Shown here: positions 11,667 to 24,028 of the stretch, piece after piece | Layout: each line of letters opens with the position of its first letter | Position numbering within the stretch: position 1 is the first letter of the stretch | NCBI GenBank assembly: GCA_006538405.1 | Contig: BJKQ01000015.1 | Span: 930,001 to 994,000 of the forward strand | DNA: 64,000 nt | Source: Hansfordia pulvinata | Taxonomy: Eukaryota > Ascomycota > Sordariomycetes > Xylariales | Direction: 5' to 3' | The notes under the pieces: model-generated | The model's database searches: none | What the model saw: only the letters and a program-made list of their open reading frames with translations | Told to the model about the DNA's origin: nothing | Translations under genes and position numbers: made by a program

Positions 11667-14600
11667 CAGAGCAGAGACAGGAGAGACTACTGCACGTTAA
11701 TGCTGCGCGCAATCATGGGCATCTCTCGTCTGGCCTCCATCGCGTCAATGGGCGTAGACGGACGAGACGAGGAGGGCCGGACGAGTATTTGCCTACCCCT
11801 ACGAGTAGACGCCTGCCAAGGTTGGACGAGTGCCTGAGCTACAAGTAGGTAGCTACACCTTACCTTACCTAAGGTAGGTACATGTAGTAGTGATACGACG
11901 GGAGTATATCCAATATGTCTGGAAGTACCTTGATGTATGTGAGGTGCTCGTATTTCAGGCGCCAGATCTCTCCCACCAGTCTGCGCCATCGTCGACTGCC
12001 GTGCCGATCTGTGGCAGCCTGATGAATCCAATGGGAGCGAGGGTGCACACACCAAGGTGTTCAAGTACTCGTACCCTCAGAGGTATCCGTACGCGTAGCT
12101 GACCTGGGGATACCCAAGTGGGGTGTTTCCAAGCCCCCCAGCCAGGCTCAACATAATACATCCAGGTCATGTGCATGTAAGGCACGCATACTCACTCGCA
12201 CTTGGGCGGCGGCCGGAGCGGTGAGCGAGTTGAGGAGGCCGGTCCACTCCATGTACTACTCGCATCTACCTGACCTACCTTACTACCTTACCTTAGGTGG
12301 TGAACTACCACTGCTTTCCAAACTCCATCCAGTGTCTCCTGGCTCTGGCTTGATCCTCCCTCTACCTCTCGTAGCTACCAGACCCTGGCCTGAACCGAAC
12401 CGAACGGGGGAGGCCGCCCCGCCCAACGCTGGAGGCGCAAAGGTGGGCTGGCTGAGCTTCCGAGCCCAATGGGCCTCCGTTGCCCTGCCTTGGCTCGTCA
12501 TGCGCCCTGTGGCTTCTTAGGAGCCGGATCGGTCACGAGCCTCACGAGACAAGGAAACCTGTTCACCACAGGTTCAGGTCATCGACTAATGAACGTGACT
12601 TGCTTGTCTGTGTGCCCGAGACGGGGGTGGGGGCCAAGGCAAGGAAACTCGGTCAGAGCCGTCGGACGACTACTCGTACGCCGACCCTCTCCCCTCTGCC
12701 TCTTGGGTCTCGCCGGTGCCTGATGCCACCATCTTTTCCCACCCCCGCAGGAGGTACCTAGGCAGGCAGGCCGACAGGCAGGATACATGTGCAGGGCAGA
12801 GAGCAAGGCTCTGTCGAAGCGGGCTTTTGCATGACATTGGGCGTCTACGAGTGCGGAACAAGGGAGGGGAGGTAGAGGATGGACGGCCACGAGGGTGCAT
12901 CGGGCTGGTGACTACCTAACGTACGAGTATCGGGAAAAAGTCGTATCCCGGCTGGATCTACAAACGGACAAGTATACGAGTATACTACCCCGTGGAGTAG
13001 GATGTTGAGACGAGGACTCGGCCCGTCATATGACAGACCAGACCAGACCAGTCCGGTCCAGTCCAGTCTATACGGAGTACTCGTGGCTTGAGCCCCGGCC
13101 GAGAGTATCGTGGTCGTAGGAGGGAGAGACCCCACGACCAGACGTTTGTCTGTGTGGTTGGCCGTCAACTCGGGGCCGCCCCAGGAGCGATTGCCTTTCC
13201 TGGCCCGAGGCCTCGTATTGATTGGCTGTGGGCGTCTGTCGAGCCGGGCGCAGGAGGGGAAGGAATGTGAGTCGGGAGTGGAAGCTGCTTGTACTCGCTC
13301 GTAAGTGGAGGGGGGTCCCTCTCGGAGGCGCGGAGATCGCGGAGGGTAGACCAATAAAATCATGGCGGCCAGACCACGAATACCGATGAGCCCGTGAGCC
13401 CCAACATGCTGGCGTTCAGCTACGAGTACTCGCACCGGACGTAGGACGTGTTTGTACGTTACCTGTACCTAAGGTATGTATCCTTGTTTGCTTATTCTGC
13501 TGCTGCCGCCCCCCGTCATATCGCCAAGCAAGAAATGCACGTAATACTCGTACGGCCCGGTTTCACCATGTCCACTCGCCGATGGCCCCCCTCCAAGCTG
13601 CTGCCCCGTCGTCCCGATTTCATCGACACTGCGGCCGGCTGTGGCCAGTCAAGGTGAAGCCCTCATTACGAGTACTTGTACTCGTACTGCAGCCACGGAC
13701 TGTTGCACGGTGGATGGCGACCATGACGACTCAAAGCCGCGATGACTTCGGTCTTAAGACGCGCTGTTATGCCCCCTCTCTCCTTTCCCCCACCCCCGCA
13801 GGTTTTCTCGCATAGGTAAGGTATATGGATAAAAGTACCTGATTGGTACGCAGGTCGCAGCTCACGAGTATCCGGCCTCCAACCCAGCGCTCGCCTACCT
13901 AAGCCAGCGGCGCGGTGACGGGTTGCAGGCAGGCCTGGTACCGTGCGGCTTGCAACCTGGGAAAGATGGGGAGGGGGGCGGCCGAAGCGACAGAGGTAGA
14001 CCAGGATCTGTTGGTTTTTTTTTTTTTTTTTTTGAGTAGCTGCAACTTGGGGAATACGAGAGGCGGCATGGCAACGAGGCGCAGAACTCACCAAGTTTGT
14101 GCAAACAGACCTGGACAACATGTGACCAGACAGACATCCTTTCGCGGCGACCGCCATACGTACTCGTACAAGCAGAACCGGGGAGGGGCTGAGCCGGACA
14201 ACCACCAGACAAGCTGAGGCGCGCTTCAGTTCGGGCTCACCACACACCCCAGTCCTCTCTCCTCTCCAAAAGGGGCCCCGCTCGCGATACCACGCTCCAG
14301 CTGCGAGATCTTCGGGAGCCGCTGCACGATGGATAGATCGGGGTCTCGACAACCCCCTGTCCAGGCCAAGGCCCCCCTTCCATACCTGCTGTTTCCTTTC
14401 CGTGGGTATTTGTGACCTGTCGCTTTTTTCCCGGCCGCCACGACCCCTGTCACTGTTTTTGCCAGGGGGAAGGGGGGGGGGGGGGGCAGACGGACGGTAC
14501 TCGCTCCTGTGGCGCGGAATAGGGCGCGGTGCTCGATAGGCGTCTCTCTTGGGAGCGTCGGAAGAAGTAAATAACAAGAGAGGACTATTGGGCAATGGTG

Positions 14601-17600
14601 GCCCTGATAAGCTGCTCAGAACTCGAGGTGCCCTAACCACCTCACAGAGCCCTTTGTTTTACTCATACGAGCTAATAAGAGGTTCTGTTTGATGCCACGA
14701 CTTGATCGAACAAGACACTACCCCGGCCCGTCTCCTCTGCCGCCGCCTGCGCTGTTGCGTGGGCTCTGGGGAGTCGAGATGAGGTATCAAGCGAGCGCAT
14801 TGGGCTGCAATGCTGCGGCTGCCTGGGAGCGCTCGTGTTCGAAGAAAGAAAGAAAAAAAAAGGACTCCCCATGATCAATGGGTGCCTGATGTATGACCCG
14901 GTAGCTCCGGCGCAAGTCTTTCGTCCTCGAGGGTCACGATACACGAGTACGGGAGGGCCGACAAGGCACATGTGCGCGCTGGCGCTCCTGAGACCGGGGC
15001 TCGACACTCCCATCGGGCGCAGAGACCCTTGCGGCGATCATCACATCCATTCTCCCCCCCCCCCTCTCCTGCCTGAGACAGAGTGAAGGATCACCCGCAG
15101 CCGGTTCATGGGGCCGGCACGCGGGTCATTGGGCTGCTCTGGCTTCGATGCCCTACCCGGGATCAGAGAGTTGGGGGGGGGGGGGGCGAAGGCTCCCCTG
15201 GCCTGGAACAAGGGTAGCTTGGGCAGCACAGACACCAGGCACGGGGAAAAAGCCGTTCTGACCGCCGGCTCTGCGCCGCTCGCTCGCTCGTTCGTGAGCA
15301 GGAGTAGAGCGGGTGAGGAAAACTTACTCTGATTCTGGAAAATGCATCTGTGAAACCCGGTCGTGAACGCGACGATGATTACCCCTTGGGGGGTCGGGTC
15401 CACGAGTCACTCGTTAGGAAGTCGAAAGGCTCAAGCGGCGAGGGGGGCCCGCAGAACCCCCCCCCTGCGTGATGTTACACGGCACTGGGCAACACGATTA
15501 TGGGGGACTGAGAAGGGCTGCCCCCCAGCGGCGTTTTACTGTTAGATGCATCCCCTTCCAGCTCCGGCCGGCGAAGCCGAGGAGGCTTGGACGGACGGGC
15601 TGTGCTTAACGAGTATTAAGAGATCCAGAAGAGACGGGACTTCGAGCGGACACGAAGGGGCGGCTGTGCTCGTGCCGCTGAATCCTTGCACGAAGAAGAA
15701 AGCCTCAAAAGGGCCCGCATGCGGTCATCTGGCGTCACCGGGGGCGGGGGGGGGCAGGGCGTTTTGACATCTCGGCGATCCCGTGCGAGTGCCCCCGGGA
15801 AAGATGGCGCCCTCTCACAAGGGTTGTGAGCAGCGTGACAAGCCTGGGTTATCCCAACTCTGCGCCCCCTTCCCCCTCGCGCTCTTCTGCTCCGTGCAAT
15901 AGTCGTGACTTGCAACGCCCCTTGACCTGGTCTCTTCCCCGCGAAACCAGGCCGCTGGGAATAGGGCTGGCCTGTACGATACGAGTGCGCTATCCAAGTG
16001 ACGAAAGCCGGGAGCGGGACGGAGACGCGATCGGACGTGTGTCTCTGATCTCTCTGCGACTATACGGAGTACTCTCGAGAGATTCCAGCGACCGCCCTTT
16101 GCCTTAATCTGTGCCAACGCCCCCTGTCGGCTGCTCCATTGCCCCTACAATTGGTGGCTTTATTCCGTTGCTCCTGTGGCTGGCCGGGACGAGGCCCTGC
16201 GCAGACTATTGCGCTGAGGGTAGCAGGGGTACATTTGTTTTTCCTCCCGCTCTGGGCGAGTGAGGAACCTGCCACAGACCTTTCTGCTCAGCGGCGCCTG
16301 AGTTCATGGCTGGCAGGGGTCGGCCGCCTATTTCCGACTCGTGACTCGGGGCCTCGAGATAGAAGACATTGCACTGCTCAGCGCGAGCTACTCGATGGCC
16401 CAGGAGGGAGGAAGCAGCCTGCCTCAGGGGTACAGCCGAGCGCACTGGCTGCAGTCTCGTCAGCTTGCCGCCCGAGTCCGCGCGCTGCAGGATTACTTGC
16501 AGATGGCTCTCGTGTTGAGCTCAGCTGGAGCTGATAGCCAGCGCGCGGGAAAGAAACGGTTCCCACGGACCGCTCCGGCAGCAGGCTGGAGGGTTGTACA
16601 GCCAGTCAGTACCACGACACGCCGCCTCGCTGCCCAGCCAATGGCCCTTTGATATTCGAGAGCGTCGAGATAGATTAGAAAATCATCTCCACTGAGGTGT
16701 CAGGCCGCCCCTTCGGTCCCTGAACGTTCCGCCGGCTCGGGGATCGCCGCAACGGCGTACCCGGTGTTCCCGCCGCGTGTCTCTCGGAAGCGGGCGCAAA
16801 AGCCGTCGCGGCTAATCACGAGCACCAAGCCAAGAACTACGCGTACTCACGCAGAAGCAGAAGGCGGGATAAAGGGGGCTGTGGGCGGGAGGGGGCTGAC
16901 TATGGGTGTGAGACCTGCAGTGCCGCATCGACCCATGTCCGTGTCCAAGTCTAGGTTTTTTTTTTTCTTTCTCGGTTATAGCCCAAGGTATTTCCGAAGT
17001 CCTCCATGCTCTCACGGGCTTGTACGACTCGATCTGGGCACGGGTTCGTTGCTCGAGCTCGCGGTCACAAAGAGGCGTTCTGCAAGGGGCAGAGGGAACC
17101 CGATTGGAAAGTGACCATGGAAGGGTGGCGTCTGTCCTCGATCGAGTGAAGGGGGGCTTACTCGCATACGAGAGGGAACTGCATGCCGGGGGTTAGAGAG
17201 TAACGGAAAGTAGGGAGAGCGTTCTCGTAGACAGCTTGTGACCCCAGGCACAGAGCGGACACGGCTCGAGATCGACGACGGCCTGATCCAGCCACCTTTC
17301 TCCCACCTCGATTCTCGCCAGACTGCCCGTAAGCCGCGCCGCCTACCCGGGGCTAGGTGTCGATAGTGCGCGCGGCGCCGACGGGGGGCCCAGAAGGGCG
17401 GTCTCTCAGCTTTTTTTTTTTGGGGGGGGGGGAGGGGGTAGGCGTGCCCTGAAGCGAGGCTGGACGGGGAGGCGATGCTCGAGGAGCTCTCGCGGGTGCA
17501 ACTGCCCGTGTGCCCCCTCTCAGCGGTGCGATATCGCGCTCGCTGTATCTTCTGTTTACTCTTTGAATCCTGCTTTATTGTATACTGGACGATCTCCGGC

Positions 17601-19514
17601 CTGTGCGACGTGATGGATCGGAGGGCCGTTCTGCAGCGGCGCCGGCTGGTCGATCGGGACAGGGACCGCGGTGGTGATCAGAACCGCCCCCCCCCCCCCC
17701 CCTCCCCCACCCCTCTGGCGAATGGGTCTTGAGTGGTGGTTGTCCGTGGACCGGGATCCCCTGGCGTGTACGAGTTCTCGGAACGCGGCGGTGCGGGACA
17801 AGGGGCGGTCTGTTGGTTCACTCTTTGGCCGCTGGGTACTCGTAGCCTGCTTTCTTGAGTATGGACCGGGCGTGGAGGGGTCGTCGGCATGGACACAACC
17901 ATGGAGACTTGCGTAAATGGTGGGAGTTGGCGGGCTAGAATAGTATGGATGTACAAATCGAAAGAAAATCACTGCTGGCAGATCGAATCTGGTGACTGTG
18001 ATGACATCTCATTGCCAACTGCATGTGGTCGACAGAACCGTATGGAAAGAGGTCCATGATGATTTCTCTGGTGCGTTATGGCTTCTGTTACATGGAGACG
18101 GACGTGAGTACCAAGTGATCTAGGGGTACAGGTCAACTGGTTTTTTCTGTAGCAGGAACAAGTCTTGGCAAATTATAGATGATGTCTCTGGGACGAGGGT
18201 CTCGCCGAGCCTGCCGATTCATGAGCTCTGTTCAGCCGGACTCTTGCCAATCACCAATTCCTTCATGCGTGCTTGCTCTTCCCCAAGCCGGTTCTCAGAA
18301 AGCATGAACATGGTAGCTATAAGTTTGTGCTCGTAGTGTTAGGCAATCGGTCAATCAACATTGATACGCATCTCACATTGGATATCAAAGCTTCTAGTTA
18401 CTATTAGCCAAAGTGCCTGCTGCTGAAGACCCAGTATGCTACCCGTGAAGTTGAACGATAGAGATGCTGATTGGTTTTATAAGGGAGCTGTGCAGGCCCA
18501 TTCGATCTCTGGGAAAGAACAATCGCTAGAAGTGGTTGTCGAAATGGAGAGCAGTGAAGTGGCGTCGCGAGAGACCTCACACTCTGCTGGTTTCTGACCT
18601 TTAAGCCATTAGTCGCGCGCCTTTTTTCGGCGCCGCACCACAATACTCGACCTAGTCGCCTTTCCAGTCACCGGATATATTCCCAGAAAGTGTCTCACTC
18701 GAGCTGTCCTAAGAACACATCCTTAGATGGGCTGCGACGTAACCAGAGCTGTACTGAGAACGACTGCAGACGTGGACCTCGCCAACCCACCGCCGCGGCT
18801 TTCAGAAGAGGCCCTTTGCCGAGGGAGCCGATTGGTAGATAGCTGTCTCTACGGCCTTCTCAAACGACGTGAGCGTTGAGAAAGAGCGTCGACGGAAGAA
18901 CGCCCTGCTCGGTGCCGGTATCCCTTAGGTCTTAAAGAAACGACCGATGCCGGATTTGTGAACAACCCTCTCAGACTTGCTGAGCGCGACCTAGCACCAA
19001 ATAAGTGCTTTCGCGGGTTGCGTGGTAGAGCTATCATGACAGTTATAGCGACGAGCGCACTTTTGTGCCCGTTTCCGCTCCATGATGCAGTAGCTCAGAC
19101 TGGGTCGTCGTGACAGCGATGGATGCCTCCTGAACCTCGAAGCTTTCTCCTTGCCGGGTCGTCATCATCTGATGGTCGACAACGCTCGCTACCGGGATAA
19201 CACCACTGCAACACGAGGCGACAAATTCAGGAAAGCGCGAAATGAAGAGGTACAGGTTTGATACATTGTGATTTCTTTTGAACAAGACGAAGTCGTCTCT
19301 GATACTGTACAGGTACACGACGGCGAATAGGCTGGGGCGCGGCCGTCTTGTGCATGACACGGCATGCTAGGACGACATGGTAGACCTGGGCATGAACGGC
19401 CCCGATCGAACACCCATCCAACCTGTCGTCGTTCACCACCTTTTCCTTCAGATTGTCTATCCGCTGAACAGCCACCGTATATATACACACATGCGAGCGA
19501 GGAAGAATCTGCGT

Positions 19515-20718
19515 CTATCTCTTGACCCAGGCAGGCGACTTTCTGGCCTTGAGGTGGCCAGGCTTCTTTCTCTCCACCTTACGAGAGTCGCGGGTGAGCA
19601 GACCAGCTGGAGCAGTGTTAGCAAGCGGCAGCGATCGTGTAAGAAATGGGTGACGTACCTTTGCGCAGGGCGGTCTTGAGGGCAGGCTCGTGACCGGTCA
19701 TGGCCTTGGCGATGGCCATGGCAAGAGCCTCGGCCTGTCCCGTGGTGCCGCCGCCGTCCACCCGAGCGAAGACGTTGTACTTATCCATGCGGTTCATGGT
19801 CTTCAAGGCCCAGACGGCCGATTCGCGGTCGTGGAGGCGCGCGAATGCGTCGTGGATGGGGACGCCGTTGATGATGATCTCGCCCGTGCCCTGGACAACC
19901 CAGGCGCGGGCCGAAGAGGTCTTTCGGCGGCCGACGCCGTGGGCACGGCCGTACTGGTCGAGCGTGACGGGCTTGGCCCGCTCGGCGTGCTTGTTGACGG
20001 CACGCATGAAGTATTGAATGCCCTCCCGAACCTCTTGGGGCTTGACGTCGGGGTGGATCTGATGCAGGCGCCTGGCAAGCCTTATGCACTGGTTGAACTG
20101 GGCGGTCTTGACCGGCTCGCCAACGCTGACGGTGTAGTGAGTCTTGGAAGTCCAGGTGACAATCTCGGCGGTGCCGGGCTTGACGGTGGGCAAGTGTTGG
20201 TAACGGCGGTAGAGATCCTGGATGTGAAGGTATGCGTCGAGGAAGTTGATCTGGCGAGCAAAGTACGAGGGCGAAAGGGGCACCGCTCGGACATGAGTGG
20301 CCTTGAGGGGGGTATCCATGTGCTCGTACTCTTGCTCGAGGAAAGTGGCGGTGTCGATTCGACCCTGCGGCTCGTCTGGATAGAAACGTGACGAATCCGA
20401 GTCTACGGCAAAGCCAAGACTAGGGTCATCTTGGCCGGCCTTTAGCAAAGAAGCCTCGAGGGCAGCGTCGCCGTCTAGTTCGCCCGCGTCGAGATCGGCG
20501 TTGGTGGTGTTGTCGGTGGTGCTGGCAAGACGGCGGGGCTGGCGCGTAGGGTGCAGATTGGGGGCGCGCTGGGAGAGAAGCGAGCGCATAGGGAGGTGTA
20601 AGGACCTGGCTGGCGCGTGGACGGGGGCGTAGGCATGGGCCAATGTTCTCGTCGTTGCCGCCGCGGTGTGGGAGCCGAGGTCCCTGAGGCAGCGGGCGCC
20701 GGATCTCAGGGACGCCAT
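19515..20718 (-). CDS. MRPS9: mitochondrial small-subunit ribosomal protein uS9m
   Basis: Two exons on the minus strand (20718-19659 and 19606-19515) encode about 383 residues of the mitochondrial 30S-type ribosomal protein S9. The N-terminus is rich in Arg, Ala and Ser with almost no acids, as expected of a mitochondrial targeting peptide. The S9 domain fills roughly the last 130 residues: [14 protein letters not shown] near its start and the basic C-terminal tail [15 protein letters not shown], which in S9 proteins reaches toward the ribosomal P site. The 52-base intron (19607-19658) has GTACGT at the donor and a GCTAAC branch site; it splits an Ala codon and restores the conserved tail, whereas reading through it gives a wrong end. 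It is transcribed head-to-head with the elongation factor 1-gamma gene, with about 700 bases between the starts. Confidence 0.95.
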
Positions 20719-21415
20719 GGTGTGTGATTGATGAGAACGCTAATTTGCGGCGTTGTAGGCGGCGTGCATTGCCGACGACGGTCGGGTTGGCGGGTGCGGT
20801 CGGCGCGACGGGTAGCGCAGTCGAGGCGATCGTGAGGTGTGAATCTGGTGGTGAGGTTTTCAGCGTGCCGGGCTGTCAAATCAAAGGGCCAGCAATTGCT
20901 GTAGCCCGGGTCCCAATTGGGACGAAGGAGCTAGTCCTGTCTGGGACAATCGATAAGAAACGCGTCGCACTGCGGCAGAGCGAGTATGAGGAGCTAGGCG
21001 GTCCCGGTCGCGCCTGCCAGTATTCTAGCTTCCTCTGCCAAGCTGTGGCTGGAGCTTGCGCGAGATTGGCGGCAGTCGGCACCCGCGCCCGTCTCCCAGC
21101 GAACGGCGCGCGACTTACTTTTTTCCCGAATTACTGTGGCTGAAGCTCGTCTGCCCGCGGGGCTCTAGCCACAAATACCCCGCCTCTACCTGATCGCGCT
21201 GCAGAGCTTTCAGGACCCTGCAGGTACCTCAAAGCTGCCCGGTTCCAGGGCCTTCTGCAGGTACTCCGACCCGCCTGGAGATTAGGTGCGGGTGCGGCAG
21301 GACAGCCCAGACGAAATAAATTTCTCCATCCTCCCGCCGCCTGCCCTCGTTTCTCTCCCCTCCTCTCCCAACCATCACCACTTTCTTCTACCCAACACAA
21401 TCACAAACCGCAGCC
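20719..21415. promoter_or_regulatory. shared upstream region of uS9m and eEF1-gamma
   Basis: This 697-base segment separates two divergently oriented translation genes, so it must contain both promoters. A GATAAG element lies near 20952. The last hundred or so bases before the plus-strand start are strongly pyrimidine-rich with almost no G (about 21318-21415), a leader style common in highly expressed fungal genes. I cannot place the transcription starts. Confidence 0.6.
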
Positions 21416-22955
21416 ATGTCTTTCGGAAAGCTGTACTGCAAGGAGGGCAACCCTCGCTCCACCGTCATCAAGGCGGTGGCCAAGGCCAACGGCCTCGACA
21501 TTGAGAACGTCGAGATCGACTTTGCCAACCCCGACGCCGCCTGGAAGGCCGCCAACCCTCTGTGCAAGATCCCCACCTTCGTTGGTGCCGATGGCTTCAC
21601 CCTGACCGAGACCATTGCCGTGTCCGTCTACAGTAAGTTGCAGTGTATTTGTTTGCGTCGCCCGCTACCGACCCGGCCTTCACGCCAGGCTGCTTTGCAC
21701 CCCCATTGCTATGATGACCTAGACATATTCAAAACAGTTATCCCTATCTGAAAAAAACATAACGTGTTGATCATGGTTCTAAATTCTGATTGCAATACCC
21801 CCTCCTGTATCCTGTGTCCTTGGGACACCCGAGACGCGTCGCCTCTGCTGCCAGAGACGAGATGGACCCCGCTGACCCGCATCTCCAGTCACCTCTCAGA
21901 ACGAGAAGACCGCCCTTCTCGGCAAGACCAAGCAGGAGTAAGTCGACGACCGCTGCGCCTCATCTGGCCGAATCCCGCTGACCCAGCCCTAGCTACGCTT
22001 CTATCCTCAAGTGGATGTCCTTCTTCAACTCTGAGATCCTCACCTCTCTGGCCAAGCAGTACCGCCCCCTGCTCGCATGGACCCCTACAACAAGAAGGCC
22101 ATTGACGACGCCGCCAAGGCTTTCGAGAAGACCGTCGCCATTGTCGAGGCCCACCTCACCAACAACACCTACCTTGTTGGCGAGCGTGTCACTCTTGCCG
22201 ACGTCTTCGCCGTCAGCATCATCTCGCGCGGCTTTCAGTACTTCTTCGGCAAGGAGTGGCGCCAGACCAACCCCGCCACTGCTCGCTGGTACGAGACCAT
22301 CTACAACCAGCCCATCTACAGCGAGGTCGCCGCTCCTTTCGAGCTGCTCGAGAAGCCCGCTCTGACCAACGTCGCCCCCAAGAAGGAGGCTGCTCCCAAG
22401 AAGGAGGCTCCCAAGCCCGCCGCCGCCGCCGCCCCCGCTGCTGAGGAGGCTGCCCCTGCCCCCAAGCCCAAGCACCCTTGCGACCTGCTCCCCAAGTCCG
22501 AGTACCAGCTGGACGACCTGAAGCGCTACTACTCCAACAACCCTGAGGACCAGACCATGGAGTACTTCTGGAAGACCGTCCCCTTCAACGACTACTCCAT
22601 CTGGAAGGTCGACTACAAGTACAACGATGAGCTGACCATTGTCTTCATGTCCAACAACCTGATTGGTGGCTTCAACACCCGTCTGGAGGGCTCTCGCAAG
22701 CACGTCTTTGGCTGCGCCAACGTGTACGGTGCCAACAACGACAACCTGATCCAGGGTGCCATGGTCATCCGTGGCCAGGACTTCGACCCCGTCTTCAACG
22801 TCGCTCCCGACTACGAGAGCTACAGCTTCACCAAGCTGGACCCCAACAACGAGGAGGACCGGGCCTTCGTCGCCTCCATGTGGAAGGGTGACAAGCCCGT
22901 TGTCGGCGCCAACGGCAAGGAGTACGAGTACGCCGACGGCAAGGTCTTCAAGTAG
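21416..22955 (+). CDS. translation elongation factor 1-gamma (eEF1B-gamma), with one apparent frameshift
   Basis: Three exons (21416-21632, 21889-21937, 21993-22955) encode the gamma subunit of the eEF1B exchange complex, about 409 residues once one missing base is allowed for. It begins with a thioredoxin-fold GST N-terminal domain (MSFGKLYCKEGNPRS; CKIPTF), followed by a GST C-terminal domain to about residue 215. A Lys/Pro/Ala/Glu linker comes next, then the C-terminal EF1G domain (DDLKRYYSNN, EYFWKTVPFNDYSIW, NNLIGGFNTRLEG). Exon 2 (SQNEKTALLGKTKQ) is only 49 bases and both flanking introns have consensus ends. The frame breaks between about 22066 and 22076. The upstream frame reads YRPLLAWTP, while the family expects LLG then DPYNKKAID, which is in the next frame; one extra G near 22075 restores it. 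Because this is a near-essential, otherwise perfect gene, a consensus error is more likely than a pseudogene. Confidence 0.93.
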
Positions 22956-24028
22956 ATGCACTACTTTACGAACTAAAATGATGATGCGGATTATGAGGTT
23001 ATGGAAAAGATGGGACCGGGCATGATTGGGATGATGAACTCGGCTGGGTTCTCTTGACGAATGATGCTCGAGGAAGCAGATAGATACGGCACCGCGCCAC
23101 GAATTTTCTATGTTGACCCAAATATCTGTGCTTGTTGATGACGTGACGTGACCGGCAATGTGGACACGAGGATCTCTCACCGATTAAATCTATTCGACCT
23201 GTAGAGCTGTCCAGTCACTGCGTCGGCGACGTGAGGGATTCATTCAATGTCTTTGGCAAACTGTCTGGAACTGCCAACTGCACTGGGTTTTCCCTCGCAA
23301 CTTGTGGCTTGGTCGTCCTCGTATTTGTCAAAGTGGATATATTTCTTCATTCAATGGTTCGTCTCGCCGTCACTGGGAAACAGGAAATCGGTCACACATG
23401 ACTGGAAGTTTACTCGTTCAATTTTAATCATAGACTATGCAGCCCTTCTGAAGCACCCCGAAAGCAGCTCTCCTATGTACACGAGTATGGACTGCGGTGG
23501 GGACAGGGCAAAGAAAATCGTTACACCATGAAGGTTTGCCAGCGAGGACAGACGGAGATGGGCGAAAAAGGCAGAAAGGAGAGGGAATCTTGAAAAGTAG
23601 ACACAATTGCCCCTTCCCTCAACTTGTGAAACAAAAGAAGACAAAAACTCCAGTATTTCAAAGTCAGCCCTGGACAGGTCAGACCTCTCGTATGCATTCA
23701 TGATCATGTCTTTCCCTCGCAGACGGGCGCGCGGCGTCTGCCGTGGCCTGTCCTGTGCGCGTGCGCGCGTGTCTCTGGCGAGACGCATCACCTGCCCCTT
23801 CCCGCGATGGAAGGGATGTGCTCTCGGCCTCGATGCAGAAAGAAGCCTCCTTGGTATAGGGGGATCTGGGTGCTTGGGCTTCATTGAGCACGAAGAGGAG
23901 GCTCCCTCGGCTTGACTTGACTATCTTTTCGAGACTCTTGCTTGCTCGCTCGCCGGATCCCATTTCCGAGAGGGCGGCGGCAGACGGTCGTCAAGTGTGA
24001 GATATGCTACGGGCCCTCTTCCCCCGGC
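22956..24028. other. convergent intergenic region
   Basis: This stretch lies between the 3' ends of the eEF1-gamma gene (plus) and the linalool dehydratase-like gene (minus). It should hold both 3' untranslated regions and poly(A) sites. No gene, RNA or repeat stands out; the short open frames on both strands show no recognisable protein features. Confidence 0.6.

Larger units (their letters stand above)
7792..19514. other. 11.7-kb gene-free, repeat-rich stretch
   Basis: No convincing gene was found across this long stretch. It is marked by very long homopolymers: G runs at 8841-8856, 9215-9227, 10201-10221, 11254-11277, 11642-11666, 14472-14486 and 15173-15186, a C run at 17687-17702, and T runs at 11145-11169 and 14015-14033. 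It also holds a CAGAG tandem repeat (10575-10612) and a high density of TACGAGTA/GAGTACTC and TACCTACC motifs between about 8940 and 14200. From about 17950 to 19400 the character changes to a more balanced composition without microsatellites; a possible relic exon pair there is described as a finding. The 3' untranslated region of the minus-strand ribosomal protein gene occupies the right end. Confidence 0.55.

Noticed and set aside
13666..14640. 324-residue minus-strand open frame
   Set aside because: It crosses poly-G and poly-T homopolymers, is rich in Arg, Pro and Ser, and has no domain or conserved-looking motif.
19043..19360. 105-residue minus-strand open frame downstream of the uS9m gene
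   Set aside because: It looks somewhat protein-like, but no family was recognised and no splice context supports it; it may belong to the same decayed region as the exon-like pair at 18219-18465.
21993..23180. 395-residue open frame antisense to eEF1-gamma
   Set aside because: It is a shadow of strong codon bias in the sense gene; its residues are the predictable antisense of GC-ending codons.
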